Shown here: positions 31,565 to 40,747 of the stretch, one piece after another | How the letters are laid out: every line of letters starts with the position of its first letter | How positions within the stretch are numbered: the stretch's first letter is position 1 | DNA from: Prauserella aidingensis | GTDB lineage: Bacteria; Actinomycetota; Actinomycetes; Mycobacteriales; Pseudonocardiaceae | Length of the DNA: 64,000 nt | NCBI RefSeq assembly: GCF_024171865.1 | Contig: NZ_JAMTCN010000001.1 | Location: forward strand, 186,001 to 250,000 | Direction of reading: 5' to 3' | Translations under genes and position numbers: made by a program | Notes under the pieces: model-generated | The model's input: the letters and a program-made list of their open reading frames with translations, nothing else | Databases searched by the model: none | What the model was told of the DNA's origin: nothing

Positions 31565-32740
31565 TCATACGGGAGCGTCGAGCACGCACCGGGTGCGGCT
31601 GTAGATGCTCGGCATGCACTTGTTGCAGTGGATGCACAGCGAGCGGTGCCGCGGTTCGGCCTGCAGCCGGTTCGGCAGGTCCGGTTCGCGGAGCAGGGCC
31701 CTCGCCATGGCGACGAACGCGAACCCGCTGCGCATCGCCAGCTCCATCGTGTCACGATCGGTGATCCCGCCGAGCAGGACGAGCGGCAGGTCGAGGGCGT
31801 CCCGGAACCGGAGTGCACGGTCGAGCAGGTAGGCGTCGCGATAGGGGTAGCGGCGCAGGAACGCCGGGCCGGCCAGGCGCAGCCCGGTCCGCAACGGCCG
31901 GCCGAAGGCCCCGGCGAACTCCTGGACGGGCGCGTCGCCGGTGAACAGGTACATCGGGTTCAGCAGCGAGCTTCCCGCGGTCAGCGTGAGGGCGTCGAGC
32001 GCGCCGTCGGCTTCGAGCCATCGCGCCACCCGCAGGCCGGCGTCGGGCCGGAGTCCGCCCGGTACACCGTCGTCCATGTTGAGCTTGGCGGTGACGGCGA
32101 TGCGCCCGCCGACGGCCTCACGCACCGCGGTGGCGGTCTCCCGTGCCAGCCGGGCACGCCGCTCCGGTGACCCGCCGTAGCCGTCGGAGCGGCGGTTCAG
32201 CAGCGGGCTGAGCAGCGAGCTGATCAGGTAGTTGTGTCCGAAGTGCAGTTCGACGGCGTCGAACCCGGCGGCGACGGCCACGCGTGCTGCGTCGGCGTGC
32301 GCGGTCACGATGCGCGCCAGGTCGGCCTCGGTCGCCCGGCGCATCATGCGCATGCTCAGCGGGCTCGGCAGCGCGTGGGGCGCGAGCGCGGGACGGCGGT
32401 TGGACGCGCCGTTGGCGACCGGCCCGGCATGGCCGAGTTGGGCGGCGACGGCGGCGCCTTCGGCGTGCACCGCGTCGGTGAGCCGGTGCAGATCCTCCAC
32501 CGCCTCGGGGCGCATGAGGATCTGGTGACGGTCGGTGCGCCCCTCCGGTGCGACCGCGCAGTAGGCGACGGTGGTCATGCCCACGCCGCCGCGGGCCACC
32601 TCGACGTGGAAGTCGACGAGCTCGTCGGTGACCGCACCGTCCGGGGTGCGGCCTTCGAACGTCGCGGCCTTGACGATGCGGTTCCGCAGGGTAGCGGGTC
32701 CGAGCGTGGTGGGGTCGAAGACGTCGGGAACGGCGGGCAC
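31565..32740 (-). CDS. NADH:flavin oxidoreductase, Old Yellow Enzyme family
   Basis: 391-aa FMN-binding TIM barrel. RNRIVKAATFEGRTPDG, AAQLGHAGP, GFDAVELHFGHNYLISSLLSP (His-x-x-Asn acid/base pair) and RRSDGYGGSPERRARL are family hallmarks. The C-terminus CIHCNKCMPSIYSRTRC holds Cys residues like those that bind 4Fe-4S in the long OYE class, but the large C-terminal NAD domain of that class is absent. GTG with GGGAGGATCC upstream. The TetR gene starts 20 bp upstream on the same strand and likely controls it. Confidence 0.9.
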   Translation of the reverse strand: MPAVPDVFDPTTLGPATLRNRIVKAATFEGRTPDGAVTDELVDFHVEVARGGVGMTTVAYCAVAPEGRTDRHQILMRPEAVEDLHRLTDAVHAEGAAVAAQLGHAGPVANGASNRRPALAPHALPSPLSMRMMRRATEADLARIVTAHADAARVAVAAGFDAVELHFGHNYLISSLLSPLLNRRSDGYGGSPERRARLARETATAVREAVGGRIAVTAKLNMDDGVPGGLRPDAGLRVARWLEADGALDALTLTAGSSLLNPMYLFTGDAPVQEFAGAFGRPLRTGLRLAGPAFLRRYPYRDAYLLDRALRFRDALDLPLVLLGGITDRDTMELAMRSGFAFVAMARALLREPDLPNRLQAEPRHRSLCIHCNKCMPSIYSRTRCVLDAPV

Positions 32741-32760
32741 GGATCCTCCCGGTGGTGAGG

Positions 32761-33393
32761 TCACGGCGGCGGTGCCGACAGCCCCGCGACGGCGAACGCC
32801 CGCAGGGAGCGGAAGGCGCTGCGGCCGGGAGGGTCGGCGGGGCCGGTCGCGGACAGGGTGTGCAGGATGAGGTCGAACGCGAGCAGCAACCGGCGTGCGG
32901 CCTCGGCGCCGCCGAGCCCGGGTACCGCACCGCGCAGGAGCGCGATCCACGGCCGGAGTCCGAACCAGCCGGAGGTGAAGCCGACGTCGCGGCGCGTGAG
33001 CACCACGCGCGCCAGCAGTCGCAGCTGAAGGCGCCCGGCTTCGGTACGGGTGAGTTCGCCGAGCGGCGTCAACACGACGTCGACGAGTTCGGCCACGGCG
33101 GGGTCGTCGCCCGCGCGGCGGCGTGCCGTGAGCCGGGCGAGGCCGTCGTGCCAGTGGGGAGCCAGGCGGCGTTCGAGGAGCGCGCCGATCAGGGCATCCT
33201 TCGAGCCGAAGTGGTAGTGGACCGCCGCGGGGTTCATACCCGCGGCGGCGTTGATGGCCCGGATGGAGACCTCGTCGATGTCGCGGGCGAGCAACAGGGA
33301 CTCGGCCGCGTCGAGCAGGCGGTCACGGGTTCCCGGCCGCCCCACGGCCGCGGTCGGTGGGGGAGAGTCCGAGGAGGTCGCCGTCGTTGGCAT
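32761..33393 (-). CDS. TetR-family transcriptional regulator
   Basis: 210 aa. The helix-turn-helix is TRDRLLDAAESLLLARDIDEVSIRAINAAAGMNPAAVHYHFGSKDALIGALLERR. The remaining helical domain ends in AFAVAGLSAPPP. ATG follows TACTGG by four bases, so it may be translated from a leaderless message. It precedes the OYE-family gene by 20 bp in the same direction, suggesting autoregulated operon control. Confidence 0.92.
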   Translation of the reverse strand: MPTTATSSDSPPPTAAVGRPGTRDRLLDAAESLLLARDIDEVSIRAINAAAGMNPAAVHYHFGSKDALIGALLERRLAPHWHDGLARLTARRRAGDDPAVAELVDVVLTPLGELTRTEAGRLQLRLLARVVLTRRDVGFTSGWFGLRPWIALLRGAVPGLGGAEAARRLLLAFDLILHTLSATGPADPPGRSAFRSLRAFAVAGLSAPPP

Positions 33394-33542
33394 GCGGCCA
33401 GTAGAGCGCACCGGAGCCGACGCCTCAAGAGCCGTTTCAATCAGTGATGGGTTCGCCGGCGCGGGGGCCGAGCGGAGCGGGTGGCGCGGTGCCCTCCGCC
33501 GAAGGCTCGCCGGGGAGCCGGGCGAGGACTACCGTCACGGTC

Positions 33543-33815
33543 ATGTGCCGGAACATCACCACCCTGCGGGGACTCGAACCGTCGGCGACGGCCGAGGAGA
33601 TCGAGGCGGCGGCGCGGCAGTACGTGCGGAAGGTCAGCGGCGTGCAGAGCGTGTCCGACGCGACCCGGGAACCGTTCGAACAGGCCGTCGCCGAGGTCAC
33701 CGCCACGACCACGCGGCTGCTGGCGCAGCTGCCCGAACGGCGGCAGCCGCCGCGGACCGTGCCACCCCTGCGTCGTCCCGAGGTCCGGGCCGGGGAAACG
33801 GCGAAACTGACCTGA
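33543..33815 (+). CDS. DUF2277 family protein
   Basis: 90-aa protein beginning MCRNITTLRGLEPSATAEEI, the strongly conserved start of DUF2277, followed by ARQYVRKVSG and a predicted helix. Family function unknown. ATG lies seven bases after TACCGT (33530-33535). Convergent with the P450 gene, with 37 bp between stops. Confidence 0.88.
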   Translation: MCRNITTLRGLEPSATAEEIEAAARQYVRKVSGVQSVSDATREPFEQAVAEVTATTTRLLAQLPERRQPPRTVPPLRRPEVRAGETAKLT

Positions 33816-33852
33816 CGGGCGCCTGCGCGCGGCCTGTACCCGGAGCGCGGGA

Positions 33853-36171
33853 TCAGAGGCCGAGCGTGAGCGAGCCGCCGCAGGCCCGGGAGCAGCAGGT
33901 CATCATTCGCGCGCCCGCGGAGCGTTCGGCCCGGGTGAGCACGACGTCGCGGTGGTCGACCTCGCCGTCGAGCACCGGCGCCTCACAGGTGCCGCAGAGG
34001 CCTTCCTCGCAATCGCTGGGCACGTCGATGTTGGCGGCGCGCAGAGCGGCGAGCACGGTCCGGTCGGGGGCGACCCGGACGGTGAGCCCGGAATCGGCGA
34101 GGGTGACGTCGAAGGCGCGCTCGACGGCCGGGTCGAGTTCGCGGCCCGCCGTGGTGAAGTGCTCGACACGGAGAGCGTCCTCGGGCCAGTGCGCGCTCGC
34201 CGTGTCGAGTGCCGACAGGAGCCGCTGCGGGCCGCACGCGTAGATCCGCGTGCCGTCGGCGGGTTCGGCGAGGAGCGCGTCGACGTCCAGTCGGGTACCG
34301 GCGTCGGAGACGTGCTCGTGCAGTCGGGATCCGTGGTCGCGGCGCACGCGGTCGAGCAGTGCCATCGTGTCGGCGGAGCGGCCGCAGTAGTGCAGCTCGT
34401 AGGTGCCGCCCGCGGCGCGGACGGCGTCGGCCATCGCCAGGATCGGCGTGATGCCGATGCCGCCCGCGACGAAGACGTGGTGGCGGGTGTCGGCGTCGAG
34501 GCGGAAATGGTTGCGCGGTCCGCGCACGGCCACCGGCGTCCCCGGCCGCAGCCGGTCGTGGACGTACCGCGACCCGCCGCGGCCGTCCTGCTCGCGCAGC
34601 ACGGCGATGCGGTACCGGCTGCGGTCGGCCGGGTCGCCGCACAGCGAGTACTGCCGCGACACCTCCCCGAGTTCCAGTTCGATGTGCGCTCCGGGTGACC
34701 ACGAGGGCAGTGGCGCACCGTCGCGCGCGGCGAGGGTGAGCTCGACGACGTCGCGGGCCACCGGGTCGACCCGCTCCACGGTGAGTGTGCGGCTGAGCGC
34801 GCGCGTCGTGGGCTCACCGATGTGTACCGGCTGCCGGGTGTCCAGCAGGCCCGGATCACCGCGCTCGGGGTTGGCGGCGGGATCCCACTGCACCCACAGG
34901 TGTTCCGGGCCCCGGAACGACGTGTTCGGGACGTAGGCGAACCGCTGCCCGGGCATCAGGTCGAGGTGCGGCAGCCTGCGGGTCAGCTCCTCCAGGAACA
35001 CCTGCAGTTCCATCCGGGCGAGGTTCTTGCCCATGCACTGGTGGCTGCCGTAGCCGAACGTCAGGTGCTCGGTCGCGTTGTCCCTGCGGATGTCGACGGT
35101 GTCCGGGTCCTCGAAGTGCCGTTCGTCGCGGTTGGCCGAGGAGTTGACGATCAGCAGCTTCGACCCCGCGGGGATCGGCACGCCGCCGACCGTGGTGTCG
35201 GCGGTGACGAGCCTGCGCCATGCGGCCACCGATCCGGAATGGCGCAGGCATTCCTCGACGGCGTTCGGGATGAGGCCGGGGTCGGCGCAGAGCTCCTCCC
35301 AGACCGTGCGGTTCTCCAGCAGGAGTTTGATGGCGTTGGCCGCGGCGTTGGCGGTCGTCTCGTGGGCCGCGACGATGCCGGCCATCATCATCGAATGGAG
35401 GTAGGAGTCGGTGATGATGTCCGGGTACTCCCGCTGCTTGCGGATGCTGTAGGGCATCCAGCCCTCGCCGGAAGGGTCGCGCCGGAGCTTCTCCACGACC
35501 GTGCCCGCGAACTGCCAGAACCTGCCGACGTTCTCGGCGACCGTGAGCTGCTCCTCCGGTGAGGGCCTGCCCCAGGTGTTCACGGTGTGGGCGATCGAAT
35601 ACGTGCGCAGCGTCGCCATGTCCTCCTCGGGGACGCCGAGGAAGTGCAGCGCGACGGTGAGCGGGACCTCCCAGAGCATCTCGTCGACGAGGTCGGCCGT
35701 GCCGGCGTCGACGAACCGGTCGACGTACTCGCGCGTGAGCCTGCGGACCATGGGCTCGTGGTGGGCGAGCCGGTCGGGCGTGAACGGATCCATGAGCGCG
35801 CGCCTGCGTGGCATGTGCTCGGGCTCGTCCTCGTTGACCAGGGTGCGGTTCATCGCGTAGCCGTAGCGTTCGAGCGTCGCGGTCGCATCGTCGGAGACGG
35901 GCGTGATCTTCTCGAGCGCGATGGAGGGCGAGAACGTGATGTTGTCGCGGAAGACCGCCTTCACGTCGTCGTAGCGCGTCACGACCCAGTAGCCGAGTGA
36001 GGGGCTGTAGAACACCGGCTCGCCGTCACGGGACCAGCGCACGGCCTCCGGCGGATCGGCCTGGTACGCGTCGCCGAACGGGTCGAACGCCGCCGCGTTC
36101 GCGCTGACGGGACATCCGGTGACGGGATCGGCGGGGCGGGTGTGGTCGACCGGACACGACTCCGTGCTCAT
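33853..36171 (-). CDS. Self-sufficient cytochrome P450 fused to FMN/2Fe-2S reductase (CYP116B type)
   Basis: 772-aa natural fusion that carries electrons from NAD(P)H to its own heme. P450 domain 25-430: I-helix AGIVAAHETTANA, ExxR near 307 (EECLR), heme loop FGYGSHQCMGKN with Cys379. Then a phthalate-dioxygenase-reductase domain: FMN site RQYSL (about 506-510), nucleotide site GGIGITPILAM (570-580), and a C-terminal plant-type 2Fe-2S cluster with Cys721, Cys726, Cys729 and Cys759 or 760. Same architecture as P450RhF. ATG with GGGAGGG upstream. An IclR gene lies immediately upstream on the same strand. Substrate unknown; relatives hydroxylate or dealkylate aromatics and alkanes. Confidence 0.95.
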   Translation of the reverse strand: MSTESCPVDHTRPADPVTGCPVSANAAAFDPFGDAYQADPPEAVRWSRDGEPVFYSPSLGYWVVTRYDDVKAVFRDNITFSPSIALEKITPVSDDATATLERYGYAMNRTLVNEDEPEHMPRRRALMDPFTPDRLAHHEPMVRRLTREYVDRFVDAGTADLVDEMLWEVPLTVALHFLGVPEEDMATLRTYSIAHTVNTWGRPSPEEQLTVAENVGRFWQFAGTVVEKLRRDPSGEGWMPYSIRKQREYPDIITDSYLHSMMMAGIVAAHETTANAAANAIKLLLENRTVWEELCADPGLIPNAVEECLRHSGSVAAWRRLVTADTTVGGVPIPAGSKLLIVNSSANRDERHFEDPDTVDIRRDNATEHLTFGYGSHQCMGKNLARMELQVFLEELTRRLPHLDLMPGQRFAYVPNTSFRGPEHLWVQWDPAANPERGDPGLLDTRQPVHIGEPTTRALSRTLTVERVDPVARDVVELTLAARDGAPLPSWSPGAHIELELGEVSRQYSLCGDPADRSRYRIAVLREQDGRGGSRYVHDRLRPGTPVAVRGPRNHFRLDADTRHHVFVAGGIGITPILAMADAVRAAGGTYELHYCGRSADTMALLDRVRRDHGSRLHEHVSDAGTRLDVDALLAEPADGTRIYACGPQRLLSALDTASAHWPEDALRVEHFTTAGRELDPAVERAFDVTLADSGLTVRVAPDRTVLAALRAANIDVPSDCEEGLCGTCEAPVLDGEVDHRDVVLTRAERSAGARMMTCCSRACGGSLTLGL

Positions 36172-36246
36172 CGGCGCCCTCCCTGGCGGCTGCGGCCCGA
36201 CGCGTGGCGGTACCAGACACGCCGGGCCACGACCTGCGGTGTTGCC

Positions 36247-36278
36247 AATAGCGCACAGGTCGGATCGAATAGCGAACA
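36247..36278 (-). promoter_or_regulatory. 21-bp-spaced direct repeats upstream of the P450 gene
   Basis: AATAGCGCACA (36247-36257) and AATAGCGAACA (36268-36278) differ at one base and start 21 bp apart, two helical turns on the same face. They lie 76-107 bp before the P450 start, between it and the IclR gene. Candidate activator or IclR site. Confidence 0.45.
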
Positions 36279-36330
36279 CCCTGGAAGGTAAGCGGGGTCA
36301 CAGTGGACGTCAAGGTCGGACCGTTCCGGC

Positions 36331-37014
36331 TCAGGCGGTGAGGAGCGCTTCGAGGCGCCGGGCGGTGCCGACGACTGCCCCGGCGGCACGGTCGGTGTCG
36401 AGGCCTTCGATCGCCACCACGCCGACCGACCGTTCGGCGTGCCCGACCGCGTGCCTGCCCTCGGGCACGCCGATACCCGCAGCGACACCGACGGCGCCGT
36501 GTTCGAGTTCGCCCCGGGTGAGGCTGTAGCCGTCCCGGCGGGCGCGGACCACGGCGTCACCGTCGTCGGGCCGTTCGGGACGCTGGGCGAGGATCGCGAT
36601 ACCCGCGGCCCCCTTCGACAGCGGGTGCCTGCTGCCGACCCGGTAGCCGACGGTGAGGAGCTGCGCGTCCGGCTCGGCGACCTGGAGCGCGACGCAGTCG
36701 CCGCCCTCGGCCGCGGACAGGAACGCCGTCGCGCGCGTCTCGTTGGCCAGTTCCTGCAGCAGTGGCCGGACGTCGTGGTGCAACTGCGGTTCGAAGCGGG
36801 CGGCCAGCACGGACACTCCGACGGCCAGCCGGAGCTTGCCGTCGTCGGTGCGTGCGATGAGCTGGTGGTCCTCGAGCGTGGACACGATGCGGTAGCAGAT
36901 CGCGCGGTGCACCTCGAGCCTGTGTGCGAGTTCGGCGACCGACATGCCGCTCGGCGCCTGGGAGATCACGTCCAGCGCGCGCAGGCCCCGGTCGAGCGTC
37001 TGCAGCGTGCTCAT
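36331..37014 (-). CDS. IclR-family transcriptional regulator
   Basis: 227-aa regulator. N-terminal winged helix (LDRGLRALDVISQAPSGMSVAELAHRLEVHRAICYRIVSTLEDHQLI) and an effector domain with RATAFLSAAEGGDCVALQV, RVGSRHPLSKGAAGIAILA. At 227 residues it is shorter than the usual 250-260. ATG preceded by AAGGGACACGCG. Encoded just upstream of the fused P450 on the same strand with 159 bp between, so it likely senses an aromatic or related acid and controls the P450. Confidence 0.92.
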   Translation of the reverse strand: MSTLQTLDRGLRALDVISQAPSGMSVAELAHRLEVHRAICYRIVSTLEDHQLIARTDDGKLRLAVGVSVLAARFEPQLHHDVRPLLQELANETRATAFLSAAEGGDCVALQVAEPDAQLLTVGYRVGSRHPLSKGAAGIAILAQRPERPDDGDAVVRARRDGYSLTRGELEHGAVGVAAGIGVPEGRHAVGHAERSVGVVAIEGLDTDRAAGAVVGTARRLEALLTA

Positions 37015-37136
37015 CGCGTGTCCCTTCGTCGATGCCCGTGCGTTCCGGTGCGGTGGTGCCCGAGCGTAACGGCGCCGGGGCCTAGGGTGGACGGCGCAGC
37101 AGGGGGTACGGCACGTTCCGACGTCGGGGGAGCAGT

Positions 37137-37958
37137 ATGACGGTACCGTCCACACCGGACGGCGAGTTCCGGCAGCGGCTACGCGCGGACTGCGGGCAGT
37201 GTTACGGGATCTGTTGTGTGGCACCGGGTTTCGTCGCCTCGGCCGATTTCGCGATCACCAAGCCCGCGGAGACGCCGTGCCCGAACGTCCGGGACGACTC
37301 GTGGTGCGGTGTGCACGACACGCTGCGCGAGCGCGGCTTCCCCGGCTGCACCGTCTACGACTGCTTCGGGGCGGGCCAGGCCGTCGCGGCGAGGGCGGGC
37401 GGGGACTGGCGTGGCGACCCCGCCAGGGCGCGGCGGATGTTCGACGCCTATCCCGTGCTGCGCGACCTGCACGAACTCCTCTACTACCTGCACGAGGCGC
37501 GGGGCCTGTCCGCGGCCGCGGAGGTTCACGGCGAGCTGGACGTGGCGATCGTCGCGACGGAACGTCTCGCCGCACGCGACCTCGACGAGCTGGCCGGCAC
37601 GTCCCTCTCCGAGCACTGGACCACGGCGAACGGCGCGCTGACGCGGGCGAGCGAGCTGGTCAGGGCGGGCGAGGCCGGTCGTGAGCTACGAGGCGGCGAC
37701 CTCGTGGGTGCGAAGCTCGCGCGGGCGAATCTGCGCGGGGCCAACCTGCGGGGCGCGATGCTGCTGGGTGCCGACCTGCGGGGCGCGGACCTCACGTCGG
37801 CCGACGTGACCGGTGCCGATCTGCGCGGGGCCGAGCTCTCCGGTGCCGACCTGGTCGACACGCTGTTCCTGACGCAGCCGCAGCTGGACGCCGCGCGCGG
37901 GGACGCCGCCACCCGGTTGCCCGGCTGGGCGAGCACCCCCGCGCACTGGCCGCGCTGA
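37137..37958 (+). CDS. Pentapeptide-repeat protein with N-terminal Cys cluster
   Basis: 273 aa. The N-terminal 80 residues hold many Cys: CGQCYGICC, then CPNV, CGVHD, CTVYDC, a pattern similar to YkgJ-type metal-binding domains. After a helical middle part, residues about 180-250 are pentapeptide repeats ([45 protein letters not shown]), which form a right-handed beta helix. ATG with GGGGGAGC upstream. Role unknown; the fused metal site suggests a sensor or scaffold rather than a topoisomerase mimic. Confidence 0.88.
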   Translation: MTVPSTPDGEFRQRLRADCGQCYGICCVAPGFVASADFAITKPAETPCPNVRDDSWCGVHDTLRERGFPGCTVYDCFGAGQAVAARAGGDWRGDPARARRMFDAYPVLRDLHELLYYLHEARGLSAAAEVHGELDVAIVATERLAARDLDELAGTSLSEHWTTANGALTRASELVRAGEAGRELRGGDLVGAKLARANLRGANLRGAMLLGADLRGADLTSADVTGADLRGAELSGADLVDTLFLTQPQLDAARGDAATRLPGWASTPAHWPR

Positions 37959-37979
37959 GTTCCCGGCGCGGCCGGACGG

Positions 37980-38441
37980 TCAGAGCACGTGCGCGGCCGA
38001 CGCCGCCTCCTGGGCGGGGGCGTCCGCGTCCGCGGCGGCCGCCGCCAGCCTCCGTGGCAGGTCGGACATCGCCGCGAACCCCGGCGGGTCCAGGTGACTC
38101 GGCATCGCGCCGTCGAGCACGCGGCGGGCGAACCGGGCGACCCGTTCCGGCTCGGGAACCGGGTCGCTGCCACCGAGGTAGGACACCATGAGCAGGTCCT
38201 CACCGGAGTGGGTCTCGATCGCCACGCCCCAGCCGTGGCGTTCGTCCCAGATGAGGGCGACGTCGCGGTCCGGGAAGGTGGGCAGGTGTCCGTCGACCGC
38301 GATGTAGGCGCCCACGGGCGTGGCCGAGGCGTCGCACGTGTACTGCGCCGGGGAGTCGCCGTCGGGGGAGAGTGCGGCGGCCACCGCGGAGACGTACGCG
38401 TGCAGTGCGGGTTCCGTCGAGTGCCAACCGTAGATGTCCAC
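37980..38441 (-). CDS. DUF6292-like hypothetical protein
   Basis: 153 aa. Contains YVSAVAAAL, AYIAVDGHLPTFPDRDVALIWDERHGWGVAIETHSGEDLLMVSYLGG and PEPERVARFARRVLDG, which resemble the DUF6292 family of actinobacteria. GTG start with GAGGTGATC upstream; an in-frame stop lies just before it. No enzyme motif. Convergent with the pentapeptide-repeat gene, 21 bp apart. Confidence 0.75.
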   Translation of the reverse strand: MDIYGWHSTEPALHAYVSAVAAALSPDGDSPAQYTCDASATPVGAYIAVDGHLPTFPDRDVALIWDERHGWGVAIETHSGEDLLMVSYLGGSDPVPEPERVARFARRVLDGAMPSHLDPPGFAAMSDLPRRLAAAAADADAPAQEAASAAHVL

Positions 38442-38606
38442 TGATGATCACCTCGATTCGTCGTGCCGACGCGAGGGCGCCGGCGGTTCACACTCCGGGT
38501 GCGCCTCGAGCGTCGCCGCCCGGCCGGGGCCCGCGCTGCGCACGGGCGCGGCGCGGGCAGGGCGCATGCAATCGCGCGGTGAGGTCGGGCGGTGAGGAGG
38601 CGCCGT

Positions 38607-38939
38607 TCACGTATCGGCGGAGGCGCCGTCGGGTGGCTCTTCGAGCCGCCTGCGCAGCGCCGCGATCTCCCTGCGGGCCTCGTCGAGTTCGTATTCGAGC
38701 GCGAGGATGCGCTGGGCGGCGTTGAGGTTCATGCCCTCGTCGAACAGCGCTCGCATCCGACTCGCCTGACCGAGCTGGTGGCGGGAGTAGCGCCGGTGCC
38801 CGCCGCCGGACCGTTCGGGGGACACGACGCCCGCGGTGTCGAGGCTCCGCAGGAACGGCTGCTCGACGCCGAGAATGTCGGCCGCCTGCCCGGTGGTGAA
38901 CGTGGGCCGGTGTTCGTCGTCCAGATCGTTCAGGGTCAT
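38607..38939 (-). CDS. MerR-family regulator, HspR-like
   Basis: 110 aa. HTH TFTTGQAADILGVEQPFLRSLDTAGVVSPERSGGGHRRYSRHQL followed by a coiled coil (YELDEARREIAALRRRLEE). The FLRSL and SxGGHRRYSR features match HspR-type MerR proteins that repress chaperone genes, but no dnaK operon is here. Divergent from the monooxygenase gene with 260 bp between. Confidence 0.88.
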   Translation of the reverse strand: MTLNDLDDEHRPTFTTGQAADILGVEQPFLRSLDTAGVVSPERSGGGHRRYSRHQLGQASRMRALFDEGMNLNAAQRILALEYELDEARREIAALRRRLEEPPDGASADT

Positions 38940-39047
38940 GCGTTCTCGCTCCGGAAAACCTGTCTCACCGTGATCCGATCGCCTCTCCCGCGGTTCGGCG
39001 TGATGGGCGCCGTCATTCGGCTGCTACAGCAAATTTTTAGTGGGTAG

Positions 39048-39062
39048 TTGAGGTTTCGTCAA
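39048..39062. promoter_or_regulatory. Short inverted repeat TTGA-N7-TCAA in an AT-rich patch
   Basis: Lies between the HspR-like gene and the monooxygenase in an unusually AT-rich stretch (39030-39062). Could be the MerR site, though it does not match the HAIR consensus spacing. Confidence 0.3.
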
Positions 39063-39199
39063 GTGTCTGATGCGAGGTCGTCGAGTGTCGTGCGGCCGTT
39101 CGGGCACTGCGGGCGATGGCGTCGTGATCACGTCGTCGGTAGCGTCGGGCCCGGTCGGGTGACGACGGGGTCGCCCCGATGCGGAGGAGGGCGGGGGTT

Positions 39200-40747
39200 A
39201 TGCCCGTCGAAGACGTCGAGCCCGCCGAACACGTCGACGTCCTCATCGTGGGAGCAGGCCTGACCGGTGTCGGTGCGGCCTGCCGGCTGCGGCAGCGCCA
39301 CCCGGACCGCACGGTGGCGGTACTCGAGGCACGGGGCGCGATCGGCGGCACGTGGGACCTGTTTCGCTATCCCGGCGTGCGCTCCGATTCGGACATGTTC
39401 ACGCTCGGCTACGGTTTCCGCCCGTGGCGCCGCGCCGAGGCGATCGCCGACGGCCCGTCGATCCGCGAGTACATCCGCGACACCGCCCGCGCGTTCGGCA
39501 TCGATGGGCTCGTCCGGTTCCACCACCGGGTCGACTCCGCGTCCTGGTCGAGCGACCGGGCACTGTGGACGGTGACCGCGCACCGGTCCGACACCGGGGA
39601 GCAGGTCACGCTGACGTGCTCGTTCCTGCACGTCTGTTCCGGCTACTACCGCTACGACGAGGGGTACACGCCGCAGCTGCCCGGCGTGGACCGGTTCGAG
39701 GGCACGCTCGTGCACCCGCAGCACTGGCCCGAGGACCTGGACCATCGCGGCCGCCGGGTCGTGGTGATCGGCAGCGGCGCCACCGCCGTGACACTCGTCC
39801 CGGCCCTGGCTCCCGGCGTCGCTCACGTGACGATGCTGCAGCGCTCGCCGAGTTACGTCATGGCGCTGCCCTCGGTCGACCCGCTCGCCCGGTTGATGAA
39901 CCGCGTGCTGCCCGACCGCGTGACGTTCCCCGTCGTGCGGTGGAAGAACGCGCTGAGCATGGGCCTGTTCTTCCGCCTCAGTCGCCGCGCCCCCGGACTC
40001 GTGCGCAGACTGCTCGAACGGGGCGCGCGGTCGGCGTTGCCCGAGGGATTCGACGTCGACCGGCACTTCTCACCGGACTACCGGCCGTGGGACCAGCGGC
40101 TGTGTTTCGTCCCGGACGGTGACCTGTTCCGAACGCTGCGCCGCGGGGACGCCACGGTCGTCACCGACACCATCGACACGTTCACGCCCGACGGCATCCG
40201 GCTCGCGTCCGGCGCGGAACTGGCCGCGGACATCGTCGTCACGGCGACGGGGCTGAACCTGCTCGCGATCGGCGGTATCGCGCTGGACGTCGACGGCGAT
40301 CCGGTCGACGTCGGCAAGGCCGTGACGTACAAGGGCATGATGCTCGACGGCGTGCCGAACTTCGCGATGACGATCGGCTACACGAACGCCTCGTGGACGC
40401 TGAAGGCCGACCTCGTCGCCGAGTACGTGTGCAGGCTGCTCACCCACCTCGACGCCCACGGCCTCGACACCGCCACGCCGGTGCTGCCGCCCGGTGACCG
40501 GCCTGCCGAACCGCTGATCGACCTGCAGGCGGGCTACGTGCTGCGCAGCATCGATCGGATGCCGAAGCAGGGACACGCGACTCCCTGGCGGCTGCACCAG
40601 AACTATCTCCGCGACGTGCTGCACCTGCGCCACGGCAGCGTGACCGAGGACATGGACTTCGGCGTCGGGGCAGGCAGGCGTCAGTCGCCGTCCGGTCGCG
40701 GTTCCGCGGCCGGCGGTTCCGAGCGAGGAGGGGGAGCGGAGCGGTAG
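39200..40747 (+). CDS. Flavin-containing Baeyer-Villiger type monooxygenase (EthA-like)
   Basis: 515 aa. FAD site GAGLTGVGAACRL (residues about 17-29), the BVMO fingerprint FEGTLVHPQHWP (FxGxxxHxxxWP) and the NADPH site VVIGSGATAV are all present, along with GTWDLFRYPGVRSDSDM. Close in motif to mycobacterial EthA, which oxidises ketones and thioamides. ATG 39200 chosen (GGAGG and GCGGGGG upstream); ATG 39179 is also possible. The 3' end overlaps the convergent CoA-transferase gene by 67 bp; the C-terminal tail in that overlap is low complexity. Confidence 0.9.
   Translation: MPVEDVEPAEHVDVLIVGAGLTGVGAACRLRQRHPDRTVAVLEARGAIGGTWDLFRYPGVRSDSDMFTLGYGFRPWRRAEAIADGPSIREYIRDTARAFGIDGLVRFHHRVDSASWSSDRALWTVTAHRSDTGEQVTLTCSFLHVCSGYYRYDEGYTPQLPGVDRFEGTLVHPQHWPEDLDHRGRRVVVIGSGATAVTLVPALAPGVAHVTMLQRSPSYVMALPSVDPLARLMNRVLPDRVTFPVVRWKNALSMGLFFRLSRRAPGLVRRLLERGARSALPEGFDVDRHFSPDYRPWDQRLCFVPDGDLFRTLRRGDATVVTDTIDTFTPDGIRLASGAELAADIVVTATGLNLLAIGGIALDVDGDPVDVGKAVTYKGMMLDGVPNFAMTIGYTNASWTLKADLVAEYVCRLLTHLDAHGLDTATPVLPPGDRPAEPLIDLQAGYVLRSIDRMPKQGHATPWRLHQNYLRDVLHLRHGSVTEDMDFGVGAGRRQSPSGRGSAAGGSERGGGAER

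Noticed and set aside
39040-39070. HspR HAIR box for the HspR-like MerR protein
   Set aside because: The inverted TTGA/TCAA halves are seven bases apart, while HAIR needs eleven between them; kept only as a weak inverted repeat.
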